The translations under genes were made by a program, and so were the position numbers. Below, piece by piece: positions 1-9,060 of a DNA stretch of 64,000 bases. The DNA lies in contig CAVPNY010000012.1 in NCBI GenBank assembly GCA_963706905.1, positions 558,001 through 622,000 on the forward strand. The letters run 5' to 3'. Positions within the stretch are counted from its first letter, which is position 1, and the number at the start of each line of letters is the position of its first letter. The DNA is from CAVPNY01 sp963706905 (GTDB taxonomy: Bacteria; Chloroflexota; Anaerolineae; Anaerolineales; UBA4823). The notes under the pieces are model-generated. The model did no database searches, was not told where the DNA came from, and saw only the letters and a program-made list of their open reading frames with translations.

Positions 1-1
1 C

Positions 2-313
2 GGCAAACAGTACAAAGCCGTCGAAGGCAGCACAATCGATGTCGATCGTTTCCAGGCTGAACCAGGCGATGATATCGATCTCGAACATGTGCTATTGGTC
101 GTCGACAATGAACAGGTTCACATCGGCTCCCCATTCGTAGCTGGAGCCAAAGTTGAAGCCAGTGTCGAAAGTCAAGTGAAAGCCCCCAAGCTGGTTGTAT
201 TCAAATACAAACCCAAGCAGCGATACCGGGTTAAAACCGGTCACCGGCAAAAATATACTCGTTTGATGATAAACTCGATTACCGTGGGATCGGGAGGCAA
301 GAATGGCTCATAA
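2..313 (+). CDS. rplU: 50S ribosomal protein L21, 5' end outside the window
   Basis: This is the large-subunit protein L21, which binds 23S rRNA. The open frame runs in from the window edge with GKQYKAVEGSTIDVDR, the conserved stretch that normally follows about eight N-terminal residues, so only the start is missing. The C-terminal part carries the basic RYRVKTGHRQKYTRL motif typical of L21. It overlaps the start of the L27 gene by 11 bases, the usual rplU-rpmA arrangement, which implies translational coupling. Family assignment is secure. Confidence 0.95.
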   Translation, partial: GKQYKAVEGSTIDVDRFQAEPGDDIDLEHVLLVVDNEQVHIGSPFVAGAKVEASVESQVKAPKLVVFKYKPKQRYRVKTGHRQKYTRLMINSITVGSGGKNGS

Positions 314-563
314 GAAGGGCGGCGGTTCCAGCCGCAACGGTCGTGATAGCAAGGGCCAACGCCTAGGAGTGAAAGTTTTCAGTGGAGAACAGGTGCTTTC
401 AGGGCACATCTTAGTTCGCCAAAGAGGCACATCGATCAGACCAGGTCGTAATGTTGGCATCGGCAGTGATGATACGTTGTTTGCCACCATGGATGGAATT
501 GTTGTTTACGAAACCAACCGCGATGGGCGTAAACGCGTCAGTGTTGTTCCTGCAGCATCGTAA
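303..563 (+). CDS. rpmA: 50S ribosomal protein L27
   Basis: L27 is a small basic protein near the peptidyl-transferase centre. The product is 86 residues, normal for the family, and begins MAHKKGGGSSRNGRDSKGQR, the highly conserved N-terminus. There is no N-terminal extension ahead of MAHKK, so the Firmicutes-type cleaved leader is absent. A GGGAGG ribosome-binding site lies just upstream inside the end of rplU, supporting the ATG. It sits between rplU and the L31 gene and probably shares their transcript. Confidence 0.97.
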   Translation: MAHKKGGGSSRNGRDSKGQRLGVKVFSGEQVLSGHILVRQRGTSIRPGRNVGIGSDDTLFATMDGIVVYETNRDGRKRVSVVPAAS

Positions 564-633
564 TCAAATATTTTACAGGTAGATTTCCTCTCATAGGCAA
601 ATTGATCCTGCGAATGGAAGGAATGTTTTATCA

Positions 634-1107
634 ATGAAAGAGAATACTCACCCAACTTATTACCTAGACGCTCAGGTGATCTGCGCCTGTGGAAATACCT
701 GGACGACGGGTTCTACGCTAAAAGTCATTCACACCGACGTTTGTTCAAAGTGCCATCCATTCTATACGGGGGAACAACGGATCGTTGACACAGAAGGGCA
801 GGTAGACCGCTTCTATAAGAAACTTCAGGCTCGTCAGAACTACATCTCTGATATTGAAGCCCGAGAAGCCGCGCGAACATCTCCTGATCGTCCAATCGCG
901 GAGCTGGATCTGGGCAATCGTGCAACCGAAGCCTTGGCTAAGGCCGGAATAACCAAAGTAGGCCAGGTCATCGAAAAACTGGAGTTGGGCGAATCCACTT
1001 TACTCTCAGTTGAAGGTTTTGGCCGCAAATCACTGGCTGATCTCAAGAAAGCCCTCCGCCGCCTGGGTTACCAATTACCCGAAGCAGCCGCAGAAATCCA
1101 AGTTTAG
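634..1107 (+). CDS. rpmE: 50S ribosomal protein L31 fused to an RNA polymerase alpha-CTD-like domain
   Basis: Residues 1 to about 72 are a zinc-binding L31: cysteines in ICACGNTW and CSKCHPFYTG supply the metal site. Normal L31 ends near residue 70, but this protein has 157 residues. After a short linker, residues about 88-150 form a helix-hairpin-helix domain closely resembling the C-terminal domain of RNA polymerase alpha (LDLGNRATEALAKAGI and GFGRKSLADLKKALRRLGY). By my alignment, the alpha-CTD DNA-contact positions equivalent to E. coli R265, K298 and S299 are kept, while N268 is Glu. It is the last gene before a strong terminator. The L31 call is secure; the function of the tail is unknown. 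Confidence 0.93.
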   Translation: MKENTHPTYYLDAQVICACGNTWTTGSTLKVIHTDVCSKCHPFYTGEQRIVDTEGQVDRFYKKLQARQNYISDIEAREAARTSPDRPIAELDLGNRATEALAKAGITKVGQVIEKLELGESTLLSVEGFGRKSLADLKKALRRLGYQLPEAAAEIQV

Positions 1108-1131
1108 AAACCACCTTTTTATTGAAATTGC

Positions 1132-1170
1132 GAGCCTCCCGTTGGTTGTACCGAACGGGAGGCTCTTTTA
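1132..1170 (+). terminator. Rho-independent terminator after the ribosomal protein genes
   Basis: A perfect 12-bp stem (1132-1143 with 1154-1165, GAGCCTCCCGTT arm) closes a 10-base loop and is followed at once by TTTTAT. It lies 25 bases after the L31 stop and ends the rplU-rpmA-rpmE transcript. Confidence 0.9.
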
Positions 1171-1270
1171 TAAGTGTATGGTAGAATTTTATTAACCCGA
1201 ATTAATCTCTCTGTCCAATCGACTATCGCGGTGGCTGACTGCGGTAAATAATTTTACCTTCGAGGCGCTT

Positions 1271-1844
1271 ATGAAACATCATACTGGCTCTGTTGAGGTC
1301 ATTGTTGGATCAATGTTTAGTGGCAAGACAGACGAATTGATCCGCCGTTTGAGACGGGCAACCATCGCCCGCCAGAAAGTTCAAGTATTTAAGCCTGCCA
1401 TTGATCGGCGCTATGCTGAAACCAAGGTGACGTCTCATGCTGGCAACGATTATGATGCGAAACCAATTGAAAGCTCTGCCAACATCCTGAAAAACCTAAA
1501 ACCAGAAACCACAGTGGTTGCTATTGATGAGGCTCAGTTCTTCGATTCGGATTTAATCACCATCGTCCGCGAATTAGCAGATGAGGGTTTAAGGGTCATT
1601 GTTGCTGGCTTGGATACAGATTTCCGAGGTGAACCTTTCGGACCAATGCCAAATCTTATGGCTCAAGCCGAGCACGTGGACAAGCTGCATGCCATTTGCA
1701 TGGTCTGCGGCGAAGAAGCCTCTCGTACTCAACGCCTGGTGAATGGCCGACCCGCCCATTATCAACGATCCTGTCGTCATCGTTGGAGCTTCTGAACTCT
1801 ACGAAGCCCGCTGCCGGAAACATCACGAAGTCCCGAGGGATTAA
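1271..1844 (+). CDS. tdk: Thymidine kinase (one-base frameshift near the 3' end)
   Basis: Type II thymidine kinase phosphorylates thymidine with ATP in the salvage pathway. The P-loop GSMFSGKT is at residues 13-20, a DEAQF Walker-B-like motif follows, and CMVCGEEA starts the zinc site. The uninterrupted frame stops at 1795 with an alien tail, but a one-base shift at about 1763 restores NDPVVIVGASELYEARCRKHH and a stop at 1842-1844, supplying the missing zinc-site Cys. The extra C at about 1763 is probably a sequence error. The corrected stop is two bases from the next ATG, so the two salvage genes form an operon. GAGG upstream supports the start. Confidence 0.9.
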
Positions 1845-1846
1845 CT

Positions 1847-2405
1847 ATGCAGGATTATCACGATTTCCTGGCGGAGATACTAATTCCCGCCGATTGAGTT
1901 ACAACAACGCATCTTGGAGTTGGGCGCTGAAATTACCCAAGATTACGCAGGCAAGAATCTTCACCTGGTATGTATCTTGCGAGGAGGGGTATTGTTCCTC
2001 GCAGATCTGATGCGCCAGATTACTATTCCTCACACAATCGATTTCATGGCTGTCTCATCTTATGGGGCAGGCGTCAGGCAAACTACCGGTCAGGTTCGGA
2101 TTACCCTTGACTTGAAAGAAGAGATTCAAGATCGAGATGTGCTACTGGTGGAGGATATCGTCGATAGCGGCTACACAATCGCCTCAGTAATCGAACTACT
2201 AGCAACTCGCCACCCACGCAGCATGCGAGTATGCGCTTTGCTCGATAAAGTTGAACGCCGAGAGGTAAAGGTTCCCATCCACTACCGGGGATTTGCTATT
2301 CCCGATAAATTCGTCTTTGGGTACGGTCTGGACTTAGACGAATATTATCGTAACCTACCATTCATCGGAACGGTCGATCCTAAACGCTACCAGTCTACAG
2401 AATGA
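1847..2405 (+). CDS. hpt: Hypoxanthine phosphoribosyltransferase (one-base frameshift near the 5' end)
   Basis: This enzyme makes IMP or GMP from hypoxanthine or guanine and PRPP. The PRPP loop VLLVEDIVDSGYT, the ILRGG motif and DKFVFGYGLDLDEYYRNLP are all present. The natural start is the ATG at 1847 (MQDYHDFLAEILIPAD), which then hits TGA; removing one T at about 1895 continues as ELQQRILELGAEITQDY into the long frame. The corrected protein has about 185 residues, normal for the family. Without the correction only an internal start at 1914 is available. It follows tdk by two bases and precedes cca by four, a compact nucleotide/RNA operon. Confidence 0.9.
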
Positions 2406-2409
2406 ACCA

Positions 2410-4075
2410 ATGGATTCAAAATCACCATCCAACGGCGATGTGAAGGGTGATTTCTCATCCTATGCCGGTCGTTGGATCGCCCGTTCAGGCGATCGCGTGG
2501 TCGCTCAAGGCGGCACACCTGACCAAGCCCGCCGCGCAGCGCAGGCTTCTCGTCCAAAAGAAAAACCAAACGTGCAATATATTCCATACCCTGATGCTTT
2601 TGTTTTTCATCCACTGGTGAATCAGATTATCCCAGTACTCCCCCAGGATATGCCTGTTTTTATGGTCGGGGGAGCTGTACGCGATGCCATGCTCTCTCAA
2701 CCTACCCACGATATCGACCTAGTCTTGCCAGAGCAGGCAATCCAGACTGCCCGAAAAGTGGCAAATGCTCTGAATGGTTATTTTTATCCTCTCGATACTA
2801 AACGCGATTATGGCAGAGTCATCTACAAGCCCTCAAATTCAGAGCAATTCGTAATTGACTTTACCGTATTTCAAGGTCCGGACCTTGAAAGCGATCTGCA
2901 AGCAAGAGATTTCACTGTAAATGCCATGGCCGTTGAAATCCACCAACTTCAGGCTCTTTTTGATCCATTAGGTGGAGCGAATGACTTACGCAATAAACAG
3001 CTCCGAATTTGCCGTTCTGACGCTTTCAAGAATGATCCTATCCGGATTCTACGGGGTGTCCGCCTGGCTGCCAGCTCTGACTTTCGGATCCATGTTGATA
3101 CCCGGTTACAGATGCGTTCTGATGCTCATCTCATATCGAGTGCCTCCCCTGAACGAGTGCGTGATGAAATCTTCCGGATCTTAGATGGGCCAAAACCCGC
3201 TTCCGCCTTCCAAGCATTAGACCTGTTGGGTGTATTGGCAATCATCATGCCTGAATTGATCGAGCTCAAAGATGTTCAGCAATCCCCACCACATGTCTCC
3301 GATGTATGGAACCATACACTAAATGTCATCCGAACTCTTCATACCTTGCTCAACGCTTTAAACCTGGATTTCAACCAGGATTACGCTGCCAACCTCCACA
3401 TCGGCTTAGTGTCTGCGCAAATTGGCAGGTACAGAGAGCAAATAACAATTCATCTCAAGACCAACTTCACACCCGATAGGACTTTGCGGGAATTGCTGTA
3501 CCTGGCGGCTTTATATCACGATGTCGGAAAACCATCTAGCAGAGATATCGATGCAACAGGTAGAATTCGTTTCCTCGAGCACGAGCACGTTGGCGCGGAG
3601 ATTACCAGAAAAAGGGCGCATGCTCTTGTGTTGAGTAATCCAGAAGTAGAACGCCTGACAACGATCGTCCGCCACCACATGCGTCCTCTATTATTAGCCC
3701 AATCGAAAAACCAACCATCGAGACGAGCTATTTATCGTTTCTTCCGAGACACCGGTCCAGCAGGCGTAGATATCGCTTTGATTTCGTTAGCGGATACCCT
3801 GGCAACATATGGCCCCGCTTTATCCCAAGATTATTGGGGGCACCAGGTAGAGATTGTACGTGCTTTACTACAAGCGTGGTGGGAAAAGCCAGAGGAAAGT
3901 GTGTCTCCGGCATCACTTGTCAATGGTCATGATCTGATCAATGAACTCAATCTGAGTCCCGGACCACTTGTTGGCAAGGTTTTGGAGAATAATTCGCGAA
4001 GCTCAAGCCACTGGTTTAGTAAACAACCGAGATCAAGCCTTAGAACTCGCCCGAAAAACCATATCCAATGGATAA
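2410..4075 (+). CDS. cca: CCA tRNA nucleotidyltransferase / poly(A) polymerase family with HD domain (frameshift near the 3' end)
   Basis: This protein adds or repairs the CCA tail of tRNA. After an unusual N-terminal module of about 55 residues come the class II nucleotidyltransferase head (GGAVRDAM, HDIDLV), RDFTVNAMA and FKNDPIRILRGVRLA, then an HD domain (LYHDVGKPSS, RHHMRP). The N-terminal part (GRWIARSGDRVVAQGG) resembles the small DUF5678 module. In the raw frame the end is alien and runs to 4107; dropping one A at about 3988 restores a helical tail (IIREAQATGLVNNRDQALE) and a stop at 4073-4075. Strict CCA-adding versus poly(A) specificity cannot be told from sequence alone. Confidence 0.87.
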
Positions 4076-4137
4076 AGATCAGCATTCCATTGGATGAGGT
4101 TTTGTAGATCCTATTCGGTTAGATAGAAAAAATCTCG

Positions 4138-4434
4138 TTAAGGATAAATCTCTTCTAATATTGGCTGGTAGAAACAACGACAGCCAAGCTCATGAGAACA
4201 GCCTTCGACGGGTAGAATCGGAATAGCATCTTTTGAATATGTTGCTTCATTTTCCTGGCAGGCGGGACAAGCATCATGACTTACAATAACACGTACCAGC
4301 CGCACACGTGGATTAGTCTGGAAGTGTTTCCGGGCGGTGGCAGTCGCCGATGTCTCGCTGAGATCAGCGCCGCAATTCACACAATTTCTGGCGACATCCG
4401 GGGATTGGGCATTACAATTGGTGCAGGTTTGCAC
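4138..4434 (-). CDS. Small zinc-ribbon protein of unknown function
   Basis: A 98-residue protein with two apparent zinc sites: CTNC...CVNCGAD at the N-terminus and CPAC...CSHELGCRC near the C-terminus. I chose a GTG start at 4434 because AGGAGA lies six bases ahead of it; the longer frame to 4530 would overlap the neighbouring receiver gene. It is the downstream gene of a probable two-gene unit with the response regulator at 4487-4908, and a histidine kinase with a similar N-terminal ribbon is encoded divergently. A role as a signalling accessory or small metal-binding adaptor is inference only. Confidence 0.7.
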   Translation of the reverse strand: MQTCTNCNAQSPDVARNCVNCGADLSETSATATARKHFQTNPRVRLVRVIVSHDACPACQENEATYSKDAIPILPVEGCSHELGCRCFYQPILEEIYP

Positions 4435-4486
4435 AAATCGTCTCCTGTTTAAGATTGGCCTTATTCTAACCGAAGTCCGATTAACT

Positions 4487-4908
4487 TCAAAGGGGATTGA
4501 CCGAGACAGCTCGGGCACCATTTTCTCCATGCGCCCGGCGGATCAAATTATTAAGATGGGCTACAAGAACCCCAGCAGAAACGGGTTTGATCAAATAATC
4601 ATCTGCGCCTTCATTGAGTGCCTGCGCAACAGCTCCCGGTTTGGTCATCGCAGATAGCACCAGAATTGGGACTCGCGTGAATTCTCGAATTGCCCGACAA
4701 ATCTGTCCCCCACTCAACCCTGTCATAAATAAATCGATTACAATCACATCCGGTTTACACTCGCGAGCAACTTCAATCCCCTCTGGCACTGTTTGAGCAG
4801 TTATCACTTTAAAGAGTAGGATTCCAGGGTTTCTTTAAGCATTTGGATGGCAGCAGTATCATCATCAATCACCAATACGGTTGAGGGCATACTCGTTATT
4901 CTCGCCAT
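4487..4908 (-). CDS. Single-domain response regulator (one-base frameshift near the N-terminus)
   Basis: A CheY-like receiver domain with no output domain. The intact frame covers VITAQTV through the phospho-acceptor region DVIVIDLFMTGLSG and KP (LIKPVS). The N-terminus with the acidic pocket (TVLVIDDDTAAIQML) is in another frame upstream and joins if one base lost from the T/A run at about 4808-4813 is restored. Start candidates are the ATGs at 4908 and 4890. It is divergent from the histidine kinase at 5144, an obvious candidate partner, and followed by the zinc-ribbon gene. Confidence 0.8.
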
Positions 4909-5143
4909 AGCAATATGCCAATCTCCTTCATTAGATTAGATAATAAGAGCCTGTCGGTATTTGTATGCCCCAATCCACACGCATTACCCGCAACCCATGC
5001 CCAAGATTATGCCGCATATTTATTTTCAAAACCTTACAATTACTTAACAAGTCCTGATGTGGAAACTTGCGTTAAGGTAAGAATGGCGATATGATTAGTC
5101 AACAAAAGGCAAGGGAATTGTTTAATCATCATCAATCAATACC

Positions 5144-6289
5144 ATGACTGGCGGATTATCCTGCCCACATTGCGACCTTCCAGTAGATCCAAACTCTCGA
5201 TACTGCGATCACTGTGGTGTTGATCTGGCATTAGCTGCTGTTTTAGCAGAGCAGGCCTTGTCCTCGCTAGAGAGCATACCCACTGGTGTCCGTATGGCTC
5301 CAGAAGCACTCGTTCCTCGTTTGGGAGATTCACTTATCGAGAAGGGATTACTACAAGCAGAAGGATTGGACCAAGCATTGGAGTTCCAACAACGAAAAGC
5401 TGACTTTGGTGAGCCAGTGTTAATTGGCCAGGCATTAATAGAGCTTGGATTGATCGATCGGACTTCTCTGGATGAAGTTGTGACGGAGCAAATTCTTAAG
5501 TTACAGTACGCTCTCCAACAGACAAACCGCCAACTTGAACAACGTGTTGAGCAGCGTACGGCAGATCTACAACACGCTCTGAATAAATTAACCGAGTTAA
5601 ACCAGTTAAAATCCAACTTCTTATCTAATATCTCTCACGAACTGCGTACCCCACTCACCCATATAAAAGGCTATCTCGATATCCTGTCTGACCTCAGTCT
5701 GGGTCCCTTGACACCACTGCAATCCGACGCTATCCAGGTGCTCAAGCGAGCCGAAGTCAGATTGGAAACCTTGATCGATGATTTAATCCAATTTTCGTTG
5801 GCTGCCAGAGGCGAACTCTCCTTAAGATTTGATACTTTTCCCGTTGCGGAGCTGGTGAATCTTATTGCCAGGCAATCTTACAACAAAGCCAAGCTAAAGG
5901 AGATTTCAATTTCCGTTTTCTGTCCTGAAGATTTATCTATGGTGATCGCAGATAAGGAAAAAATTGGTTGGGTTGTTAATCAACTTCTCGATAATGCGAT
6001 AAAATTTACACCGACAGGGGGAACCGTGACCATTAGAGTAATTCAAGAGAATGGAAAGGTCTGTTTATCCATTCAAGATAATGGAATCGGGATCCCACTA
6101 GAGCGAATTGCTGAAATATTTGAACCTTTTCACCAATTAGATTCTTCTGTTACCCGTCGCTTTTCCGGAACTGGCCTGGGTCTTGCAATGGTCAGACGTA
6201 TACTCGATGCTCATGGCACTCAGATGAAGGTATCTTCTAAAGTTGGCGCAGGTACCCGGTTTGACTTTTCTCTGCCAACCTCAACCTAA
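5144..6289 (+). CDS. Hybrid-architecture histidine kinase with N-terminal zinc ribbon
   Basis: A soluble sensor kinase of 381 residues. A zinc ribbon (CPHC...CDHCG, residues 7-25) is followed by a helical segment (about 60-125: LGDSLIEKGLL, LIGQALIELGLI) resembling the N-terminal module of GspE/PilB ATPases, a coiled coil, then HisKA with SHELRTP (His165) and a complete HATPase domain (DNAIKF, DNGIGIP, GTGLGLA). No membrane segment is visible, so it senses in the cytoplasm or through a partner. It lies five bases before a second kinase gene. There is no clear Shine-Dalgarno; an in-frame stop upstream fixes the ATG as the earliest start. Confidence 0.88.
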   Translation: MTGGLSCPHCDLPVDPNSRYCDHCGVDLALAAVLAEQALSSLESIPTGVRMAPEALVPRLGDSLIEKGLLQAEGLDQALEFQQRKADFGEPVLIGQALIELGLIDRTSLDEVVTEQILKLQYALQQTNRQLEQRVEQRTADLQHALNKLTELNQLKSNFLSNISHELRTPLTHIKGYLDILSDLSLGPLTPLQSDAIQVLKRAEVRLETLIDDLIQFSLAARGELSLRFDTFPVAELVNLIARQSYNKAKLKEISISVFCPEDLSMVIADKEKIGWVVNQLLDNAIKFTPTGGTVTIRVIQENGKVCLSIQDNGIGIPLERIAEIFEPFHQLDSSVTRRFSGTGLGLAMVRRILDAHGTQMKVSSKVGAGTRFDFSLPTST

Positions 6290-6294
6290 ACGAA

Positions 6295-7560
6295 ATGGCT
6301 GATGAATTATTGGATTCAAGCACACTAAACACCCGGGAGCTCGATGCGATCTATGCGATCAATCGAGTTGTTACTCGAGCCACTGAGCTCGATGCAAGCC
6401 TGGATGAGATTATAGGAATTGCTCGGGAAGTTTTCATCTTTGATAATGTTGTACTCTATATTCAACAAGAATCGGATAGCCTGGAACCATCCTATGCGCG
6501 TGCCATAGGTAGAGGTCGAAATTCAGAAGCTGATCTGGCCTGGGGAGAATCGATTGCATTGGAAGTGCTCCGCTCGGAAAAAATAGTTGTTCGTCAGGAG
6601 GTCAGCGGTGATGTCAACCAAGACCGGATGAATCTACGCCATTTCCTGGGGCTCCCCCTGGAAGTAGGCGAGCACCGCATTGGTGCACTGGTATTCGTCC
6701 GTTATGGTAGCCCACCTTTTACACCGGAGCATACTCACCTAGCAGAATATATCGCTGGCCACATTGCTCAACTTTGTGAACATGGACAGCTAGTCACCCG
6801 CCTGTCCCGTCTGGAGGCGGAACGCCAGTTAGAAAGATTGCAGGATGATTTCGTTGCGACTGTTTCTCATGAACTCAGGACGCCATTGGGATTTATTAAA
6901 GGATATGCGACCACACTCCTCCGAGAGGATACTAGCTGGGATGAAGCTACGCGTCGTGAATTTCTCTCGATTATTGAAGAAGAGTCAGACCGACTAAGTG
7001 GTTTGATTGACGATCTACTTGATTCATCCAGGCTTCAATCCGGTACATTGCATATGGAATTCCAACCGCTGCGTTTGGATACAATGCTCCGCGACATTCC
7101 AATTCGTGCCCGGTCATTCGATGAAAATCTAAAAGTTACGGTGAATTTACAATCGACGGATATACTTATCCAAGCAGATCCTACCCGCCTTGCCCAGGTA
7201 TTCGATAATCTACTCAGTAATGCCGCAAAATATGCTCCAGGATCGAAAGTTTTGATATCTCTGATCACTGATGGAGATATGGCTCATATCTCTGTTGAGG
7301 ATGATGGCCCGGGGATACCACCTAATCACTTACCAAACATTTTTTCACGCTTTTACCGAGTTCCCAACCAGAATCGGTCTGTGCGTGGGACTGGCTTAGG
7401 TTTGTTTATCTGCCGCAGGATTATCCGCGCCCACGGTGGTGAAATTACTGCTGAATTGATTTTTGGAGAAGGCACAACATTCCATATTTACCTACCGCTT
7501 CAAAGCTTGAAAAAAACAGACATAATTTCTATTTCATCGATTGAGGAGACAAACTCATGA
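6295..7560 (+). CDS. GAF-domain sensor histidine kinase
   Basis: A 421-residue cytoplasmic kinase. Residues about 15-165 resemble a GAF sensor, followed by HisKA (SHELRTPLGF, His192) and HATPase motifs (DNLLSNAAKYAP, DDGPGIPP, GTGLGLFICRR). The C-terminus continues for about 20 residues beyond the ATPase domain. Its stop overlaps the ATG of the OmpR-type regulator (ATGA), so the two are almost certainly a cognate pair made from one mRNA. The first kinase just upstream may feed the same regulator. The ligand of the GAF domain cannot be read from sequence. Confidence 0.9.
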   Translation: MADELLDSSTLNTRELDAIYAINRVVTRATELDASLDEIIGIAREVFIFDNVVLYIQQESDSLEPSYARAIGRGRNSEADLAWGESIALEVLRSEKIVVRQEVSGDVNQDRMNLRHFLGLPLEVGEHRIGALVFVRYGSPPFTPEHTHLAEYIAGHIAQLCEHGQLVTRLSRLEAERQLERLQDDFVATVSHELRTPLGFIKGYATTLLREDTSWDEATRREFLSIIEEESDRLSGLIDDLLDSSRLQSGTLHMEFQPLRLDTMLRDIPIRARSFDENLKVTVNLQSTDILIQADPTRLAQVFDNLLSNAAKYAPGSKVLISLITDGDMAHISVEDDGPGIPPNHLPNIFSRFYRVPNQNRSVRGTGLGLFICRRIIRAHGGEITAELIFGEGTTFHIYLPLQSLKKTDIISISSIEETNS

Positions 7561-8245
7561 CCACGCGCATCCTAGTTGTTGACGATGAACCTCGCTACGT
7601 CCGGCTGATGGAGGCCAACCTGACCACTGAAGGATACCAGGCCTTGAAAGCTTATGATGGGCAAAGCGCGGTCGAGATGGTGGCGGAAAAACAGCCCGAT
7701 TTAGTCTTATTGGACGTGATGATGCCAGGATTAAGTGGTTTTTCCGCCTGTGAAAGAATCCGGGAATTCTCTAATGTTCCTATTATTATGGTGACTGCCA
7801 AAGGTGAGGAGCAAGATCGCGTTCGCGGCCTGGATGTTGGCGCGGATGATTACATTGTAAAACCATTTTCTGCCACTGAATTATTAGCTCGTGTCCGAGC
7901 TGTATTGAGGCGAGCTCAATTATCTGGAAATACTTTCCAACAAGCCACCTTTAGTCACGGCAATTTGAAGATTGATCTGGCACGAGCAGAAGTCTTCAAA
8001 GAAGATAAGATGGTATTCTTATCCGCAACTGAATATCGATTACTATTACAATTTGTTCATAATCTGGGAAGCATTCTGACCTCAGAAGATTTATTGGTCA
8101 ATGTTTGGGGACCCGAATATCGAGAAGATAAAGAAATTCTGTGGGTGAGTATTTCCCGATTGCGCCAAAAACTAGAAGAGATCGAAGGAACCCGCAACAT
8201 ATTGTCACCCGCTCTGGCATGGGATATACCATGCCGCCTTATTAG
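7557..8245 (+). CDS. OmpR/PhoB-family response regulator (frameshift near the 3' end)
   Basis: A receiver domain (VVDDE, phospho-Asp53 in LLDVMMPG, KPF) is joined to a winged-helix DNA-binding domain (LSATEYRLLLQFVHNLG, ISRLRQKLEE). The raw frame ends in an alien tail at 8261. Restoring one A lost at about 8196 gives HIVTRSGMGYTMPPY and a stop at 8243-8245, which is the expected wing of the family. It is translationally coupled to the GAF kinase. It is likely to regulate its own operon or nearby genes, but no direct-repeat operator was identified. Confidence 0.9.
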
Positions 8246-8299
8246 ATTCGATCTCCGGTAGATCACGATTCCAGGCAGAGAGGATGGATAGGTAAAGGA

Positions 8300-8980
8300 A
8301 TGCATACTCGTCCAATAGCAATAACGATCCGGTCAAAAAAGCTTGGTGTACTGCTTAAGGCAGCCCGATTAACAGCTGGGAAATCCGTTGAGGATTGTGC
8401 CGGGGTGATTAAATCATCCAACGAGGTGATTGAAGCCTATGAATTGGGGGACACTTCTCCTTCCTTACCAGAACTTGAGGCACTGGCTTTCTTTACCAAA
8501 GTCCCCATAGAATATTTTTGGAGCCGCGACATCTTGACACCCGGAAAAACTGAGAACACAAGCTTCGACGCCGACCGATTGATAGCTCTCCGACAACGTA
8601 TCATTGGTGCACAAATTCGCCAAGCTCGGTTCGACACAGGAAACTCTCTCGAGAGTCTGTCCGAAAAATCAGGCCTTGAGATTGACGACCTGACATTGTA
8701 TGAATTAGGAGAGCTACCAGTTCCTCTGCCAGAACTAGAATCTATAGCCAATGCGTTAAATCGACCAATGAAGGAATTTCAAGACAACCGTGGACCAATC
8801 GGTACATGGATAAGGCAACAGCGCGCTCTGCAAAACTTCGCTGAACTAACTCCTGAATTACAGGAATTTCTCAGCAAGCCAGTTAATCGGCCCTATTTAG
8901 AGCTTGCTCACCGCTTAAGTGAAATGAATGTAGAAAAATTAAGAGCGGTAGCTGAAGGATTGTTGGAGGTTACTCTTTAG
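8300..8980 (+). CDS. XRE-family regulator with two HTH domains
   Basis: A 226-residue protein with two helix-turn-helix domains of the Cro/CI type: residues about 15-65 (LGVLLKAARLTAGKSVEDCA, VIEAYELGDTSPSLPELEAL) and about 107-155 (IRQARFDTGNSLESLSEKSG, YELGELPVPLPELESIA). The C-terminal 50 residues are helical with no known enzyme motif. A tandem-HTH monomer could bind an asymmetric operator. It follows the two-component genes on the same strand by 54 bases and could be co-transcribed. Its target is unknown. Confidence 0.82.
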   Translation: MHTRPIAITIRSKKLGVLLKAARLTAGKSVEDCAGVIKSSNEVIEAYELGDTSPSLPELEALAFFTKVPIEYFWSRDILTPGKTENTSFDADRLIALRQRIIGAQIRQARFDTGNSLESLSEKSGLEIDDLTLYELGELPVPLPELESIANALNRPMKEFQDNRGPIGTWIRQQRALQNFAELTPELQEFLSKPVNRPYLELAHRLSEMNVEKLRAVAEGLLEVTL

Positions 8981-9060
8981 TCACATCTGGTCTGTTTATT
9001 ATTTCTACTAATCCATGACGCTTTCCACCGTGACAACAACCATTGGACCATATAAAAAGA

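Noticed and set aside
1271..4107. tdk, hpt and cca as true pseudogenes
   Set aside because: Each has a single one-base change and otherwise full, conserved sequence on both sides; assembly error is more likely than parallel loss of three adjacent useful genes.
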